DNA of 64,000 nucleotides, taken from positions 258,695 through 322,694 of the forward strand of contig NZ_JAUFPN010000153.1 of NCBI RefSeq assembly GCF_030409335.1, given 5' to 3'. Positions 9,560 to 19,211 of the stretch are shown here, one piece after another. The position numbers and the translations under genes were made by a program. The DNA is from Paeniroseomonas aquatica (lineage in GTDB: Bacteria > Pseudomonadota > Alphaproteobacteria > Acetobacterales > Acetobacteraceae). The notes under the pieces are model-generated. The model had not been told where the DNA came from, searched no databases, and saw nothing but the letters and a program-made list of their open reading frames with translations. The first letter of the stretch is position 1. Every line of letters starts with the position of its first letter.

Positions 9560-9634
9560 GCTCCGTCGCTCCGCGAAGTCTCGCGCAGCGGCGCGATACG
9601 TTATGGTCTGGCGGGAAGGGTACGGGTCGGTCCG

Positions 9635-11032
9635 ATGTTCGAGGCATTATCCAGCAAGCTGAACGGGGTCTTCGACAAGCTCCGCCGTCGCGGCGCGCTG
9701 ACCGATGCCGACGTCCAGGAGGCCCTGCGCGAGGTCCGCGTCGCCCTGCTCGAGGCCGATGTCGCCCTGCCGGTGGTGAAGGACATCACCACCAAGGTGC
9801 GGGACCGCGCCGTGGGCCAGGAGGTGCTGCGCAGCGTCTCGCCGGCGCAGCAGGTCATCAAGATCGTCAACGACTGCCTGGTGGAAGCGCTCGGCGGCGG
9901 CGAGGGTGATACCGGGGCCCGTGGCCTCGACCTCAATGCGCCGTCGCCGGTGCCGATCCTGATGGTCGGGCTCCAGGGCTCGGGCAAGACCACCACCTCC
10001 GGCAAGATCGCGTTGCGGCTGAAGAACCGCGACAAGAAGAAGGTGCTGCTCGCCTCGCTCGACGTGCACCGCCCCGCGGCGCAGCTGCAGCTCGAGACGC
10101 TGGCGAAGCAGGTGGGCGTCGCCAGCCTGCCGATCATCGCCGGCCAGACGCCGCTGCAGATCGCGGAGCGGGCGATGGACCTCGGGCGGCGCGAGCTCTT
10201 CGACGTGGTCATCCTCGACACCGCCGGCCGGCTCGCCATCGACGTGGTGCTGATGGCGGAGGTGGCGGCGGTGAAGGCCGCGACCCATCCGCACGAGACC
10301 CTGCTGGTGGTCGATGCCATGACCGGCCAGGACGCGGTGAACACCGCCCGCGCCTTCCAGGACACGGTGGGCGTCACCGGCATCGTCATGACCCGGATCG
10401 ACGGCGATGCCCGCGGCGGCGCGGCGCTGTCCATGCGGGCGGTCACCGGCGCCCCGATCAAGCTGCTCGGCGCCGGCGAGAAGCTGGATGCGCTGGAGGA
10501 TTTCCACCCCGACCGCATCGCCTCCCGCATCCTCGGCATGGGCGACATCGTCTCGCTCGTCGAGCGCGCGGCCGAGACCATCGACCAGGCCGACGCCGAG
10601 AAGATGGCGGCCCGGATGCAGAAGGGCCAGTTCACGCTGGAGGACTACGCGAGCCAGCTGAAGCAGATCGGCAAGATGGGCTCGCTGTCCGGCATCCTCG
10701 GGATGCTGCCGGGCGTGGGCAAGATCAAGCAGCAGCTCGAGGGCGCCAACCTCGACACCACCATCCTGAAGCGCCAGGCCGCCATCATCGGCAGCATGAC
10801 GGTGAAGGAGCGGCGGGTGCCCGACCTCATCAAGGCCTCCCGCAAGCGGCGCATCGCCGCCGGCAGCGGCGCCACGGTGCAGGAGGTCAACCGGCTGCTG
10901 AAGCAATTCGACGAGATGTCCGCGATGATGAAGCGGATGAGCAAGCTCGGCCAGAAGGGGATGATGCGCGGCGGCCTCGCCGCGCTGATGCCGCAGGGGA
11001 AGCAAGGCCCCGGCGGACGGCGTCCCTACTGA
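9635..11032 (+). CDS. ffh: Signal recognition particle protein Ffh
   Basis: Ffh is the SRP GTPase that binds signal peptides with 4.5S/6S RNA and targets ribosomes to FtsY. The 465-residue protein shows an N-domain, a G-domain with GLQGSGKTTT (P-loop, about residue 110), DVHRPAA, DTAGR and TRIDGDARGG, and a Met-rich M-domain (MSAMMKRMSKLGQKGMM) with the Arg-rich RNA-binding helix KASRKRRIAAGSG. The G4 motif reads TRID where most family members have TKLD, a substitution affecting the base-recognition Lys; the rest is canonical. It precedes rpsP-rimM-trmD-rplS, a widely conserved order. Confidence 0.97.
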   Translation: MFEALSSKLNGVFDKLRRRGALTDADVQEALREVRVALLEADVALPVVKDITTKVRDRAVGQEVLRSVSPAQQVIKIVNDCLVEALGGGEGDTGARGLDLNAPSPVPILMVGLQGSGKTTTSGKIALRLKNRDKKKVLLASLDVHRPAAQLQLETLAKQVGVASLPIIAGQTPLQIAERAMDLGRRELFDVVILDTAGRLAIDVVLMAEVAAVKAATHPHETLLVVDAMTGQDAVNTARAFQDTVGVTGIVMTRIDGDARGGAALSMRAVTGAPIKLLGAGEKLDALEDFHPDRIASRILGMGDIVSLVERAAETIDQADAEKMAARMQKGQFTLEDYASQLKQIGKMGSLSGILGMLPGVGKIKQQLEGANLDTTILKRQAAIIGSMTVKERRVPDLIKASRKRRIAAGSGATVQEVNRLLKQFDEMSAMMKRMSKLGQKGMMRGGLAALMPQGKQGPGGRRPY

Positions 11033-11065
11033 CCCCCACCCACCACACGGAGCGACATTGATACC

Positions 11066-11407
11066 ATGGGCCTGAAGATCCGCCTCGCACGCGCCGGCGC
11101 CAAGAAGCGTCCCTACTACCACATCGTGGTGGCCGACAGCCGCAGCCCGCGCGACGGCCGCTTCATCGAGAAGCTGGGCAGCTACAACCCGATGCTGCCC
11201 TCCGACCACACCGACCGGGTGCGGCTGGTCGACGAGCGCATCAAGCATTGGCTGGGCGAGGGCGCCGTGGCGACCGACCGCGTGGCGAAGTTCCTCGGCA
11301 AGGCCGACCTCGCGCCGATGCCGGTCTTCCCGGAGCAGCCGAAGCAGTCGCTGCCGAAGAAGAAGGCGCAGGAGCGCGCCGCGGCCGCCGCAGCGGCGGC
11401 CGGCTAA
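11066..11407 (+). CDS. rpsP: 30S ribosomal protein S16
   Basis: This 113-residue protein opens with [17 protein letters not shown], the S16 signature, and has the [15 protein letters not shown] core. The C-terminus is extended by a Lys/Ala-rich tail ending in poly-Ala, as is common in alphaproteobacteria. S16 binds 16S rRNA early in 30S assembly. It lies 33 bases after ffh and 26 before rimM. Confidence 0.97.
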   Translation: MGLKIRLARAGAKKRPYYHIVVADSRSPRDGRFIEKLGSYNPMLPSDHTDRVRLVDERIKHWLGEGAVATDRVAKFLGKADLAPMPVFPEQPKQSLPKKKAQERAAAAAAAAG

Positions 11408-11433
11408 GACCTTAAGCCAAGGGACCAGGGCCG

Positions 11434-11952
11434 GTGTCGGGCAAGCGGATATTGGTGGGGGAGATCGGCAGGCCGCACGGGGTGCGCGGCCTGGTGAAGC
11501 TGCGCAGCTTCACCGCCGATCCCGCCGCCATCGCCGACTACGGCCCGCTGACCGACGAGGCCGGCACCAGGCGCTACGGCATCACGCTGCTCTCGGAAGG
11601 GGTGGCGCGGGTCGAGGGCGTGGCGGACCGCGACGCGGCGCAGAAGCTGACCGGGACACGGCTGTATGTCGAACGGGCGCTGCTGCCGCCGGCCGAGGAG
11701 GAGGAGTTCTACCTCGCCGACCTGCTGGGCCTCCGGGCCGAGACCGAGGCGGGTGCGCTGCTCGGCCTGATCCGCGCGGTGGAGGACCATGGCGCCGGCG
11801 CCTTCCTGGTGATCGAGGCGACGCCGGAACTGCTGGTGCCCTTCACCCGGGCGGCGGTGCCGGTGATCGACCTCCGGGACGGCCGCGTGGTGGTGATCCC
11901 GCCGGACGAGATCGTGGTGCGGCCGGAACCCGGTGCGGAGGATGCCGCATGA
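11434..11952 (+). CDS. rimM: 16S rRNA processing protein RimM
   Basis: RimM assists 30S head maturation by binding ribosomal protein S19. The 172-residue protein has the N-terminal RimM domain ([21 protein letters not shown]) and a C-terminal PRC-barrel ([28 protein letters not shown]). The GTG start follows a GGGACCAGGG stretch. The last four bases overlap the trmD start (ATGA), which implies translational coupling. Confidence 0.96.
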   Translation: MSGKRILVGEIGRPHGVRGLVKLRSFTADPAAIADYGPLTDEAGTRRYGITLLSEGVARVEGVADRDAAQKLTGTRLYVERALLPPAEEEEFYLADLLGLRAETEAGALLGLIRAVEDHGAGAFLVIEATPELLVPFTRAAVPVIDLRDGRVVVIPPDEIVVRPEPGAEDAA

Positions 11953-12707
11953 CTGTTGCGTCTCCCTGGCAAGCCTCCGTCCTCACGCTGTTCCCCGAGA
12001 TGTTTCCCGGGCCGCTCGGCCAGTCCCTGGCCGGGAAGGCGCTCCGCGAGGGGCGCTGGGCGCTGGAGGCCATCGACATCCGCGGCTTCGCCACCGACCG
12101 CCACCGCAGCGTGGACGACACGCCCTGCGGCGGCGGCGCGGGGATGGTGCTGCGGCCGGACGTGGTCGATGCGGCCTGCGCCGCGGCGCTGGCGGCGGGG
12201 CCGGACCGGCCGCTGGTGGTGCTGACGCCGCGCGGGCGGCCGCTGGACCAGGCCATGGTGCGCGGCTTCGCCGCGGCGCCCGGCGTGGTGCTGCTCTGCG
12301 GCCGGTTCGAGGGCATCGACCAGCGGGTGATCGAGGCACGGGCGATGACCGAGGTCTCGATCGGCGACTACGTGCTCTCGGGCGGCGAGCCGGCGGCGCT
12401 GGTGCTGCTCGATGCCTGCGTGCGGCTGCTGCCCGGCGTCATGGGCGCGGCCGAGAGCGGGGAGGAGGAGAGCTTCTCCTCGGGCCTGCTGGAGTACCCG
12501 CACTACACCCGCCCGACGGTCTGGAACGACCGCGCCGTGCCGCCCGTGCTGCTCTCCGGCCATCATGCCGAGATCGCGCGCTGGCGGCGGGCGCAGGCCG
12601 AGGCCATCACCCGCGAGCGCCGCCCCGAGCTCTGGGCGCGATACGCCGCGGCCAACCCCATCGCTGCTTCGCGTGCGCCGCTTGCCGGTCACCCCGACGC
12701 CGCCTAA
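11949..12707 (+). CDS. trmD: tRNA (guanine-N1)-methyltransferase
   Basis: TrmD makes m1G37 next to the anticodon, preventing +1 frameshifting. The 252-residue protein has the SPOUT trefoil knot. Visible motifs are [25 protein letters not shown], the SAM-binding segments [11 protein letters not shown] and [15 protein letters not shown], and the C-terminal HYTRPTVW region. The start ATG overlaps the rimM stop. It belongs to the rpsP-rimM-trmD-rplS operon. Confidence 0.97.
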   Translation: MTVASPWQASVLTLFPEMFPGPLGQSLAGKALREGRWALEAIDIRGFATDRHRSVDDTPCGGGAGMVLRPDVVDAACAAALAAGPDRPLVVLTPRGRPLDQAMVRGFAAAPGVVLLCGRFEGIDQRVIEARAMTEVSIGDYVLSGGEPAALVLLDACVRLLPGVMGAAESGEEESFSSGLLEYPHYTRPTVWNDRAVPPVLLSGHHAEIARWRRAQAEAITRERRPELWARYAAANPIAASRAPLAGHPDAA

Positions 12708-12732
12708 ATCAAGATACGAGAAGGACCAAGCC

Positions 12733-13137
12733 ATGAACCTGCTGCAGCAGTTCGAAGCGGAACAGCTCACCCGCCTCTCCGCCGCCCGCGCCGTGCCGGA
12801 CTTCGGCCCCGGCGACACGGTGCGCGTGATGGTGCGCGTCGTCGAAGGCGAGCGCGTCCGCACCCAGGCCTATGAGGGCGTGGTCATCGCCCGCAGCAAC
12901 AAGGGCGTGAACAGCAACTTCACCGTCCGCAAGCTCTCCTACGGCGAGGGCGTCGAGCGGGTCTTCCCGCTGTACTCGCCCTCGGTGACCGAGATCCTGG
13001 TGCTGCGGCGCGGCAAGGTGCGGCGCGCGAAGCTGTATTACCTGCGGGGCCGGACCGGCAAGGCGGCGCGCATCGTCGAGAAGCGCGACCCGCGGCCGGC
13101 CAAGGCCGAGGCCGCACCGGCCGAAGCCAAGGCCTGA
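12733..13137 (+). CDS. rplS: 50S ribosomal protein L19
   Basis: The 134-residue protein carries the L19 motifs [27 protein letters not shown] and [11 protein letters not shown], followed by [19 protein letters not shown]19 sits at the 30S-50S interface. A GAGAAGGA ribosome binding site precedes the ATG. It has a charged Ala/Lys/Glu tail. It ends the operon, with a strong terminator just downstream. Confidence 0.97.
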   Translation: MNLLQQFEAEQLTRLSAARAVPDFGPGDTVRVMVRVVEGERVRTQAYEGVVIARSNKGVNSNFTVRKLSYGEGVERVFPLYSPSVTEILVLRRGKVRRAKLYYLRGRTGKAARIVEKRDPRPAKAEAAPAEAKA

Positions 13138-13149
13138 GATACCCCGAAT

Positions 13150-13185
13150 GCCCCGTTCCGGAAGGAGCGGGGCTTCTGTTCTTTT
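13150..13185 (+). terminator. Rho-independent terminator of the rpsP-rimM-trmD-rplS operon
   Basis: A 10-pair stem, GCCCCGTTCC against GGAGCGGGGC (one G-U), closes a GGAA loop and is followed by TTCTGTTCTTTT. This is the clearest intrinsic terminator in the window. leuC begins 23 bases after the T-tract and so needs read-through or its own promoter in a very short gap. Confidence 0.85.
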
Positions 13186-13207
13186 GACTGGGTAGGGGAC
13201 AAGCAAG

Positions 13208-14638
13208 ATGTCAGCGCAGAAGCCGCGCACGCTGTTCGACAAGATCTGGGACGCGCATGTCGTCGAGACGCTGCCCGACGGTACGGCCCTGCTCTACATC
13301 GACCTTCACCTCACCCATGAAGTGACCACGCCGCAGGCCTTCGACGGCCTCCGCGCCGCCGGCCGCAAGCTGCGCCGGCCCGACCGGACGCTGGGCGTGA
13401 TCGACCACAACATCGCCACCGATGCCAGCCGCTACACCGGGATCGTCGATCCGGAAAGCCGCCTGCAGGTGGAGACGCTGGAGCGCAACGCCGTCGAATT
13501 CGGCATGCCGCTGATCCCGCTGCTGGATGCCCGCCAGGGCATCGTGCACGTCATCGGGCCGGAGCTGGGCCGTTCGTTGCCGGGCATGACCATCGTCTGC
13601 GGCGACAGCCACACCAGCACCCATGGCGCCATGGGGGCGCTGGCCTTCGGCATCGGCACATCCGAGGTCGAGCACGTGCTGGCGACCCAGACGCTGCTGC
13701 AGAAGCCGGCGAAGAATATGCAGGTGCTGGTCGAGGGCAACCTCGCGGTCGGCTGTTCCGGCAAGGACATCACCCTTGCCGTCATCGGCAAGATCGGCAC
13801 CGCCGGCGGCACCGGCCATGTGATCGAATACGCCGGCGACGCCATCCGCGCGCTCGACATGGCCGGGCGGATGACGGTCTGCAACATGTCGATCGAGGGC
13901 GGCGCCCGGGCCGGCATGGTGGCCCCCGACCAGACCACCTTCGACTACATCATGAAGACCCCGAACGGCCCCAAGGGCGAAGCCTTCGAGCAGGCGCTGG
14001 CCTGGTGGAAGACGCTGCCGACCGACGCCGGCGCGCATTTCGACACGGTGGTGAAGCTGGCCGCGCATGAGATCGCGCCGCAGGTCACCTGGGGCACCAG
14101 CCCCGAGGACGTGCTGCCCATCACCGGCGTGGTGCCGAACCCGGAGGAGGCGGCCGACGAGGCCCGCCGTGCCCAGCTCCGCCGCATGGTGGAGTACATG
14201 GGCCTCACGCCCGGGCAGCGGCTGCAGGACCTGAAGATCGACGTCGCCTTCATCGGCAGCTGCACCAACAGCCGGATCGAGGATATCCGCATCGCCGCGG
14301 CCATCGCCCGCGGCCGCCGCGTGGCGGACGGCGTGCGCGCGCTGGTGGTGCCGGGGTCGGGCCTGGTGAAGAAGCAGGCGGAGGCCGAAGGGCTCGACCG
14401 CATCCTCACCGAGGCCGGCTTCGAGTGGCGCGAGGCGGGCTGCTCGATGTGCCTCGGCATGAACCCGGACAAGCTGACGCCGGGCCAGCGCAGCGCGTCC
14501 ACCAGCAACCGCAACTTCGAGGGCCGCCAGGGCCCGGGCGGCCGCACCCACCTGCTGAGCCCCGCCATGGCCGCCGCCGCCGCCATCGCCGGGCACCTGG
14601 CCGATGTGCGCGACTACCAGCCGAAGGAGAGCGTGTGA
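13208..14638 (+). CDS. leuC: 3-isopropylmalate dehydratase large subunit
   Basis: LeuC with LeuD isomerises 2-isopropylmalate to 3-isopropylmalate in leucine synthesis, using a [4Fe-4S] cluster. The 476-residue subunit has the aconitase-fold motifs [36 protein letters not shown], and the three cluster Cys in [11 protein letters not shown] and [12 protein letters not shown]. An AGGGGA site precedes the ATG. The stop overlaps the leuD start by one base (TGATG). Confidence 0.97.
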   Translation: MSAQKPRTLFDKIWDAHVVETLPDGTALLYIDLHLTHEVTTPQAFDGLRAAGRKLRRPDRTLGVIDHNIATDASRYTGIVDPESRLQVETLERNAVEFGMPLIPLLDARQGIVHVIGPELGRSLPGMTIVCGDSHTSTHGAMGALAFGIGTSEVEHVLATQTLLQKPAKNMQVLVEGNLAVGCSGKDITLAVIGKIGTAGGTGHVIEYAGDAIRALDMAGRMTVCNMSIEGGARAGMVAPDQTTFDYIMKTPNGPKGEAFEQALAWWKTLPTDAGAHFDTVVKLAAHEIAPQVTWGTSPEDVLPITGVVPNPEEAADEARRAQLRRMVEYMGLTPGQRLQDLKIDVAFIGSCTNSRIEDIRIAAAIARGRRVADGVRALVVPGSGLVKKQAEAEGLDRILTEAGFEWREAGCSMCLGMNPDKLTPGQRSASTSNRNFEGRQGPGGRTHLLSPAMAAAAAIAGHLADVRDYQPKESV

Positions 14639-15249
14639 TGCAGGCCTTCACCACGCTGACCGGCATCGCCGCGCCCATGCCGGCCGCCAATGTCGATACC
14701 GACAAGATCATCCCGGCCCGCTTCCTCAAGTCGATCAGCCGCAGCGGCTTCGGCAAGCATCTGTTCGCCAACATGCGCTTCAACCCGGACGGGTCGGAGA
14801 ACCCCGACTTCGTCCTTAACAAGGAGCCGTACCGGAAGGCCGAGGTCCTCATCGCCTATGAGAATTTCGGCTGCGGCTCCTCGCGCGAGCACGCGCCCTG
14901 GGCGTTGCTCGACTTCGGTATCCGCTGCGTCATCGCCCCCGACTTCGCCGACATCTTCAACAACAACTGCTTCAAGAACGGCGTGCTGCCGGTCCGCCTG
15001 CCGCGCGAGGTCTGCGAGCAGCTGATGGAGGACGCCCGCCTCGGCGGCAATGCGCGGATCACGGTCGATCTCGAGCGCGAGGTGGTGGTGCGCCCCTCGG
15101 GCGAGGAGATCCCCTTCAAGATCGATCCGCTGCGCCGGCACCTGATGCTGAACGGCCTCGACGACATCGGCCAAACCATGCAGCACGGCGCCTCCATCGA
15201 CAGCTTCGAGGCGAAGCAGCAGGCCGCCCAGCCCTGGCTGCACGGCTGA
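14638..15249 (+). CDS. leuD: 3-isopropylmalate dehydratase small subunit
   Basis: This 203-residue swivelling-domain partner of LeuC shows [14 protein letters not shown], the substrate-binding segment [15 protein letters not shown], and [14 protein letters not shown]. The start is fixed by its overlap with the leuC stop and by the typical [13 protein letters not shown] opening. Length matches the family. Confidence 0.97.
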   Translation: MQAFTTLTGIAAPMPAANVDTDKIIPARFLKSISRSGFGKHLFANMRFNPDGSENPDFVLNKEPYRKAEVLIAYENFGCGSSREHAPWALLDFGIRCVIAPDFADIFNNNCFKNGVLPVRLPREVCEQLMEDARLGGNARITVDLEREVVVRPSGEEIPFKIDPLRRHLMLNGLDDIGQTMQHGASIDSFEAKQQAAQPWLHG

Positions 15250-15268
15250 GCCGGAAGGAAACCGACCA

Positions 15269-16384
15269 ATGGCTGCCAACAAGACGCTGCTGATGCTGCC
15301 GGGCGACGGCATCGGCCCCGAAGTCATGCGCGAGGTCCGCCGCATCATCGAGTGGATGGACCGCCGCCGCAGCGTGACCTTCCGGATCGAGGAGGGGCTG
15401 GTCGGCGGCGCCGCCATCGATGCCGAGGGCACCCCCTGCTCCGACGCCACCGTGGCCCGCGCCAAGGCGGCGGATGCCGTGCTCTTCGGCAGCGTCGGCG
15501 GCCCGAAGTGGGACAGCCAGCCCTTCGAGAACCGGCCCGAGCTCGGCGTGCTGCGGCTGCGCAAGGAGCTCGGCCTGTTCGCCAACCTGCGCCCGGCGCT
15601 GGTGCTGAACCCGCTGGTCGATGCCTCCTCGCTGAAGCCCGACGTGGTCCGCGGCGTGGACATCATGGTGGTGCGGGAATCCACGGGTGGCATCTACTTC
15701 GGCGAGCCGCGCGGGATCGAGACCATGCCGGACGGCAAGCGCCGCGGCGTCGATACCGAGGTTTATACCGAGGACGAGATCGCCCGGGTCGCCCGCGTCG
15801 GCTTCGACCTGGCGCGCAAGCGCCGGGGCAAGATGACCTCGGTCGAGAAGGCCAATGTCATGCAGTCCGGCCGGCTGTGGCGGGCGGTGGTGGGGGAGAT
15901 CGGCCGCGCCGAATACCCCGACGTGCAGCTCGAGCACATGTACGCCGACAATTGCGCCATGCAGCTCTGCTCGCGGCCGAAGCAGTTCGACGTCATCCTC
16001 GGCTCCAACCTGTTCGGCGACCTGCTGAGCGACCTGGCGGCGGCGCTGACCGGCTCGCTCGGGATGCTGCCCTCGGCGACGCTCGGCGCGGTGGATGCCA
16101 CCTCGGGCAAGCGCCACGCGCTCTACGAGCCGGTGCACGGCAGCGCGCCGGATATCGCCGGCAAGGGCATCGCCAATCCCTGCGCCCAGATCCTCTCCTT
16201 CGCCATGCTGCTGCGCTGGTCCTTCGGCATGGAGGAGGACGCGGCCCTGCTGGAGACGGCGGTGGAGAAGGTGCTCGGCGGCGGCCTGCGCACGGCCGAC
16301 ATCATGCAGACCGGCATGGCCCGCGTCGGCACCGGCGTGATGGGCGAGGCGGTGATGCGCGAATTGGAGAAGCTGACCGCCTGA
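15269..16384 (+). CDS. leuB: 3-isopropylmalate dehydrogenase
   Basis: LeuB oxidatively decarboxylates 3-isopropylmalate to 2-ketoisocaproate with NAD. The 371-residue protein has [11 protein letters not shown] at the N-terminus, the substrate Arg segment [41 protein letters not shown], the acidic metal-binding [20 protein letters not shown], and the NAD-binding [16 protein letters not shown]. It lies 19 bases after leuD with a GGAAGGAAA ribosome binding site. leuA is not in the window. Confidence 0.97.
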   Translation: MAANKTLLMLPGDGIGPEVMREVRRIIEWMDRRRSVTFRIEEGLVGGAAIDAEGTPCSDATVARAKAADAVLFGSVGGPKWDSQPFENRPELGVLRLRKELGLFANLRPALVLNPLVDASSLKPDVVRGVDIMVVRESTGGIYFGEPRGIETMPDGKRRGVDTEVYTEDEIARVARVGFDLARKRRGKMTSVEKANVMQSGRLWRAVVGEIGRAEYPDVQLEHMYADNCAMQLCSRPKQFDVILGSNLFGDLLSDLAAALTGSLGMLPSATLGAVDATSGKRHALYEPVHGSAPDIAGKGIANPCAQILSFAMLLRWSFGMEEDAALLETAVEKVLGGGLRTADIMQTGMARVGTGVMGEAVMRELEKLTA

Positions 16385-16464
16385 TCGCCTCCGGCGGCGG
16401 GATTGGGGGTTGCGCCGCGGCGCAGCCTCCGCTATTCCGCCGCCTCGCCGCGAAAGCGGCCTGC

Positions 16465-16541
16465 GCGCCCGTAGCTCAGCTGGATAGAGCACCAGACTAC
16501 GAATCTGGGGGTCAGGAGTTCGAATCTCTTCGGGCGCGCCA
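16465..16541 (+). tRNA. tRNA-Arg (anticodon ACG)
   Basis: The 77-nucleotide cloverleaf has a 7-bp acceptor stem (GCGCCCG with CGGGCGC), a D-arm (GCTC...GAGC), the anticodon arm CCAGA-CTACGAA-TCTGG with anticodon ACG, a T-arm containing TTCGAAT, discriminator G and an encoded CCA. A possible promoter (TTGCGC, 16-base spacer, CTATTC at 16432) lies upstream, and a short T-rich stretch follows. No integrase or duplicated tRNA 3' end was seen nearby. Confidence 0.96.
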
Positions 16542-16596
16542 TTCTTTCCCACCATGCGGTTGACGCGGCCTCGCCTGGCCCGGATCGCCCCTTCCC

Positions 16597-16797
16597 ATGC
16601 CTGAATCCGATCCGCCCGCCGCCCTGGGCCCAGCCTCGCCCTGCACCGGGCGGTGCCGGCTCGATGCGCCGCAGCGCCATTGCCTCGGCTGCGGCCGCAG
16701 CCTGGCGGAGATCGCCGCCTGGCCGACGGCCACCGCCGCGGCCCGGCAGGCGATCCTGCTGGCCCTGGCCGGCCGGCGGAAGCCCGGCGGCGGCTGA
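16597..16797 (+). CDS. DUF1289 domain-containing protein (Cys-rich, YdhL-like)
   Basis: The 66-residue protein has the DUF1289 motif SPCTGRCRLDAP followed by HCLGCGRSLAEIAAW, with four Cys in a C-x3-C-x10-C-x2-C arrangement that suggests a metal or Fe-S site. The family role is undefined. It starts 55 bases after tRNA-Arg and may be read from the tRNA promoter. The downstream extensin-like gene follows after 48 bases. Confidence 0.85.
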   Translation: MPESDPPAALGPASPCTGRCRLDAPQRHCLGCGRSLAEIAAWPTATAAARQAILLALAGRRKPGGG

Positions 16798-16845
16798 GGC
16801 CCGGCGGCAGCCCTGGCCCCGCGCCCGGGCCGGCACCATCTCTCC

Positions 16846-17529
16846 GTGATGCGGTGGCTGCTCCTCGGCCTGTGTTGTCTCGCGGCCGGCCTGGCCTTCG
16901 GCCTGCGCCACCTGCCGCCGGCCTGGGATCCCCGCACCCCGCTCGACCTCACCGCGCCGCCCAACCTGCTGACCGGGGCCAAGCTCGGCTGGATGGCTCG
17001 GCACCCCGAGACCTGCTTCGCCGCCTTCGCCCTCTCCGGCATCCCGGTCGACCGGGTACCGGACCGCGCCTCCGAGGTGGGCTGCGGCCTGCAGGACGTG
17101 GTGCGCCTGGCCGGCGCCGTCCGTGCCGCGCCGGGCGTGCCGCTGGTCACCTGCCCCCTGGCCGCCGCCTGGGTGCTGTTCGAGCGCAACACCCTGCAGC
17201 CCGCCGCGCAACGCCACCTCGGCAGTCCCGTGGCGGGCCTGCGCCACCTCGGCAGCCATGCCTGCCGCAACGTGAACCATGCCGAGGCGGGGCGGCGCAG
17301 CCAGCATGCCACCGCCAACGCGATCGATGTCGCGGGCTTCGTGCTGCAGGACCGCCGCGAGGTGCAGCTGGCCCAGGGCTGGTCGGGGGCGCCGGCGGAG
17401 GCGGCCTTCCTGCGGGCGGTGCGGGACGGGGCCTGCCGGTGGTTCAACGGCGTCTTCGGGCCGGACTACAACGCCGCGCACCGGGACCATTTCCACCTCG
17501 ACATGGGCCCCTGGCGAAGCTGCCGCTGA
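16846..17529 (+). CDS. Extensin-like family protein (LAS-type metallopeptidase fold), membrane-anchored
   Basis: The 227-residue product starts with a single hydrophobic helix (WLLLGLCCLAAGLAFGL), so it is exported or anchored in the inner membrane. The C-terminal half is an extensin-like domain with SHACRNVNHAE, SQHATANAIDVAGF and HRDHFHLDMG. These supply the His, Asp and HxH residues of a LAS-type (D-Ala-D-Ala carboxypeptidase-like) zinc site. A cell-wall role is likely, but the substrate is unproven. Translation may start at GTG 16846 or at the adjacent ATG 16849. Confidence 0.82.
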   Translation: MMRWLLLGLCCLAAGLAFGLRHLPPAWDPRTPLDLTAPPNLLTGAKLGWMARHPETCFAAFALSGIPVDRVPDRASEVGCGLQDVVRLAGAVRAAPGVPLVTCPLAAAWVLFERNTLQPAAQRHLGSPVAGLRHLGSHACRNVNHAEAGRRSQHATANAIDVAGFVLQDRREVQLAQGWSGAPAEAAFLRAVRDGACRWFNGVFGPDYNAAHRDHFHLDMGPWRSCR

Positions 17530-17614
17530 GGCATCCGCCCCGCCTGCAGACCGCGGCGTTTGGCGATATCCGCCGGCATGCCGCACACTCCCCGGGGCAA
17601 GGTGGAGGTCTATC

Positions 17615-19207
17615 GTGAAGCGTCGTGATTTCCTGACCCTGGCGGCCGGCACCGCGGCACTGGCACGGCCCGGGGTGCTGCGCGCCCAGGGAACCGCCGG
17701 GGCGTCGTCGGTGCTCCGGTTCGTTCCCCAGTCGGACCTGACGCTGCTCGACCCGGTGTTCAACACCGCGCTGGTGACGCGCAACCACGGCATGATGGTC
17801 TACGACCAGCTCTATGGCCTCGACAGCAGCTACGAGGCCCGGCCGCAGCTGGTCGAGGGCCATGTCATCGAGGATGACGGCCGCACCTGGCGCATCACCC
17901 TGCGGGGGGGCACCACCTTCCACGACGGCACGCCGATCCTGGCCCGCGACGCCATCGCCAGCATCGACCGCTGGACCCGCGCCGACGTGCTCGGCCAGAA
18001 CATCCGCGCCATCACCCAGGAGATGACGGCGGTCTCCGACCGCGTCTTCCTGGTGAAGCTGAAGCAGCCCTTCCCGCTGCTGGCGACCGCCCTGGCCAAG
18101 CCTTCCTCCTACTGCCCGGTGATGCAGGAGCGCTTCGCCCGCAATCCGACCTCGACGCAGGTGACCGAGATCGTCGGCAGCGGCCCCTTCCGCTGGGTGG
18201 CCGACGAGCGGATGTCCGGCTCGCGCGCGGTCTACGAGCGCTTCGCCGGCTACAAGCCGCGCGACGAGCCGGTGAGCTTCCTCGCCGGCGGCAAGATCGC
18301 CCGGGTGGACCGCGTCGAGTGGCACACCATCCCGGATGCCGCGACCGCCGGCGCCGCGCTGCAGCGGGGCGAGGTGGACTGGTGGGAGCAGCCCGCGGCC
18401 GACCTGCTGCCGCTGCTGAAGCGCGCCCGCAACGTCAAGGTCGAAGTGAAGGACAAGGCGGGGCTGATGGGCATGATCCGCCTCAACCACCTCCAGCCGC
18501 CCTTCGACAACCCGGCGATCCGCCGCGCCTTCCTCCCCGCCATCAACCAGACCGACTACCTGACGGCGGTGATGGGCGACGACCGCTCGCTCTGGAACGA
18601 CCGCTGCGGCTTCTTCCTGCCCGGCACCGCGCTGGCGACCGAGGCCGGGCTTGAGGCGATGGCCGGGGCGCCGGACTACGACAAGGTCCGGCGCAACCTC
18701 CAGGCCGCGGGCTACAAGGGCGAGAAGGTGGTGCTGGCGGTGCCGACCGACCTCACCGCGCTGAATGCGATGAGCGAGATCGCCGGCGACATGTTCCGCC
18801 GGGTCGGCATCAACCTGGACTACCAGGCCTCCGACTGGGGCTCGGTCGCCGGGCGGGTGATGAACAACCGGGACGGCTTGGACAAGGGCGGCTGGAGCGC
18901 CTGGTGCAACTACATCCCCGGCATCATCGCCCTCAACCCGGCGACGCAATCCTATGTCCGCGGCCCCGGCCGGGCGGGGACCTCCGGCTGGCCCGACCTG
19001 CCGAAGATCGAGGCGCTGCGCGAGCAGTTCCTCGCCGCCGGCAGCCTCGCCGAGCAGAAGCGCCTCACCGAGCAGATCCAGCTGCAGGCCTTCGAGGACA
19101 TCCCCTACCTGCCGACCGGCGCCTATACCCCGCCCACCGCCTTCCGCAGCAACGTCACCGGCCTGATCGAGGGCTTCCCGCTGTTCTACAACCTGCAGAA
19201 GTCCTGA
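17615..19207 (+). CDS. ABC transporter substrate-binding protein, family 5 (peptide/nickel type), Tat-like signal
   Basis: The 530-residue precursor begins KRRDFLTLAAGTAALARPG, a twin-Arg type signal peptide, so it is probably exported folded. The SBP_bac_5 domain follows: LDPVFNTALVTRN, EDDGRTWRITLRGGTTFHDG, GSGPFRWV and RRAFLPAINQTDYL. Such receptors bind peptides, opines, glycosides or similar solutes for Dpp/Opp-type importers. No permease or ATPase is adjacent. GTG at 17615 follows GGAGG by 6 bases. The stop lies 4 bases before the dimethylformamidase-like gene, so the two are one unit. Confidence 0.9.
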   Translation: MKRRDFLTLAAGTAALARPGVLRAQGTAGASSVLRFVPQSDLTLLDPVFNTALVTRNHGMMVYDQLYGLDSSYEARPQLVEGHVIEDDGRTWRITLRGGTTFHDGTPILARDAIASIDRWTRADVLGQNIRAITQEMTAVSDRVFLVKLKQPFPLLATALAKPSSYCPVMQERFARNPTSTQVTEIVGSGPFRWVADERMSGSRAVYERFAGYKPRDEPVSFLAGGKIARVDRVEWHTIPDAATAGAALQRGEVDWWEQPAADLLPLLKRARNVKVEVKDKAGLMGMIRLNHLQPPFDNPAIRRAFLPAINQTDYLTAVMGDDRSLWNDRCGFFLPGTALATEAGLEAMAGAPDYDKVRRNLQAAGYKGEKVVLAVPTDLTALNAMSEIAGDMFRRVGINLDYQASDWGSVAGRVMNNRDGLDKGGWSAWCNYIPGIIALNPATQSYVRGPGRAGTSGWPDLPKIEALREQFLAAGSLAEQKRLTEQIQLQAFEDIPYLPTGAYTPPTAFRSNVTGLIEGFPLFYNLQKS

Positions 19208-19211
19208 TCCC

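Noticed and set aside
12412..12732. A longer N-terminus for ribosomal protein L19
   Set aside because: The in-frame extension lies inside trmD. A GAGAAGGA site and the conserved [11 protein letters not shown] start define 12733.
16465..16541. tRNA-Arg as an integration site for a genomic island
   Set aside because: No integrase gene and no repeated tRNA 3' end was seen downstream; the following genes look like ordinary chromosomal genes.
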